This document shows positions 6,552-6,668 of a DNA stretch of 6,668 nt, in pieces. Source of the stretch: Acidobacteriota bacterium (GTDB lineage Bacteria > Acidobacteriota > Terriglobia > Acidiferrales > UBA7541); assembly GCA_028876695.1 (NCBI GenBank), contig JAGWRH010000046.1, positions 1 through 6,668 on the forward strand, given 5' to 3'. The first letter of the stretch is position 1. Each line of letters starts with the position of its first letter. The notes beneath the pieces are model-generated. The model saw only the letters and a list, made by a program, of their open reading frames with translations. It did not search any database and had not been told where the DNA came from. Made by a program: the position numbers and the translations under genes.

Positions 6552-6668
6552 TTACTTTCGCTTTTTATTCGCCTTAGCCGGAATTCTAGCCCTGCCTTCC
6601 GCCTCTGTCAAGCGCACCGCGATGCGGTGATGGGTGTGATAGGAAGTTGCTGCTGGCTGCGGCGCACG
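6552..6668 (-). CDS. Possible C-terminal tail of an upstream gene (38 codons, cut by window edge)
   Basis: One minus frame is open from the window edge to a TAA at 6552-6554 and ends in a basic tail, AKANKKRK. The other two minus frames stop inside the same stretch. The peptide matches no family I recognise. The basic end is typical of many genuine C-termini, but 38 codons in GC-rich DNA is not significant by itself, and the predicted promoter (6583-6611) lies inside it. Treat as a candidate only. Confidence 0.2.
   Translation of the reverse strand, partial: RAPQPAATSYHTHHRIAVRLTEAEGRARIPAKANKKRK
6583..6611 (-). promoter_or_regulatory. Sigma70-type promoter for the imuA-imuB(-dnaE2) operon
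   Basis: On the minus strand a perfect -35 box TTGACA (6611-6606) is separated by exactly 17 nt from TAGAAT (6588-6583), which differs from the TATAAT consensus at one position. Transcription would begin near 6576 and give a leader of about 204 nt before the imuA ATG. No palindromic LexA-type box is recognisable over or next to it. The rest of the leader (6444-6576) shows no gene. Confidence 0.65.

Noticed and set aside
6544..6630. Plus-strand 28-residue peptide starting MLLYFRFLFALAGILALPSA, resembling a signal peptide
   Set aside because: It stops after 28 codons, has no ribosome-binding site, and lies across the predicted imuA promoter. Hydrophobic runs of this length arise by chance.

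Overview
The window holds a complete ImuA-ImuB-DnaE2 mutasome (translesion synthesis / SOS mutagenesis cassette). All three genes are on the minus strand and are read in the order imuA, imuB, dnaE2 (right to left). Downstream, at the left edge, is the start of a fourth minus-strand gene, probably a trehalose-6-phosphate phosphatase (otsB-like), cut by the window end. The DNA is GC-rich. The full three-gene cassette, the style of the proteins and the dispersed palindromic repeats between genes suggest a soil-type Acidobacteriota (Terriglobia/Koribacter-like). That assignment is inference from protein style and was not tested by a search.

Layout from right to left, which is the transcription direction. 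6552-6668: an open frame running in from the window edge that may be the tail of an upstream gene; this is weak. 6583-6611: a near-consensus sigma70-type promoter reading leftwards. 6373-6576: a leader of about 200 nt carrying a degenerate copy of a palindromic repeat, directly followed by a good Shine-Dalgarno sequence. 5485-6372: imuA. 5431-5484: a 54-nt gap. 3778-5430: imuB. 3540-3777: a 238-nt spacer packed with a perfect 18-bp inverted repeat (the better copy of the leader repeat), a compound GC-rich hairpin and short direct repeats. 336-3539: dnaE2. 150-335: a spacer with a 14-bp perfect palindrome. 1-149: the otsB-like N-terminus.

How the genes work together (knowledge of the family): DnaE2 is the error-prone C-family polymerase that copies damaged templates. 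ImuB is a catalytically dead Y-family-like adaptor that carries the beta-clamp motif and brings DnaE2 to the sliding clamp. ImuA is a RecA-fold accessory protein. The sequence fits this: ImuB lacks the N-terminal catalytic acids but keeps a QxxLF clamp motif, and DnaE2 keeps all three polymerase aspartates while its PHP (proofreading-type) metal site has decayed. No recognisable LexA box was found, so DNA-damage control is not shown here. The unusual parts are the repeats: two related palindromes in the non-coding DNA of the imu locus, and a repeat-like hairpin that appears to be embedded in frame in the imuA C-terminus.
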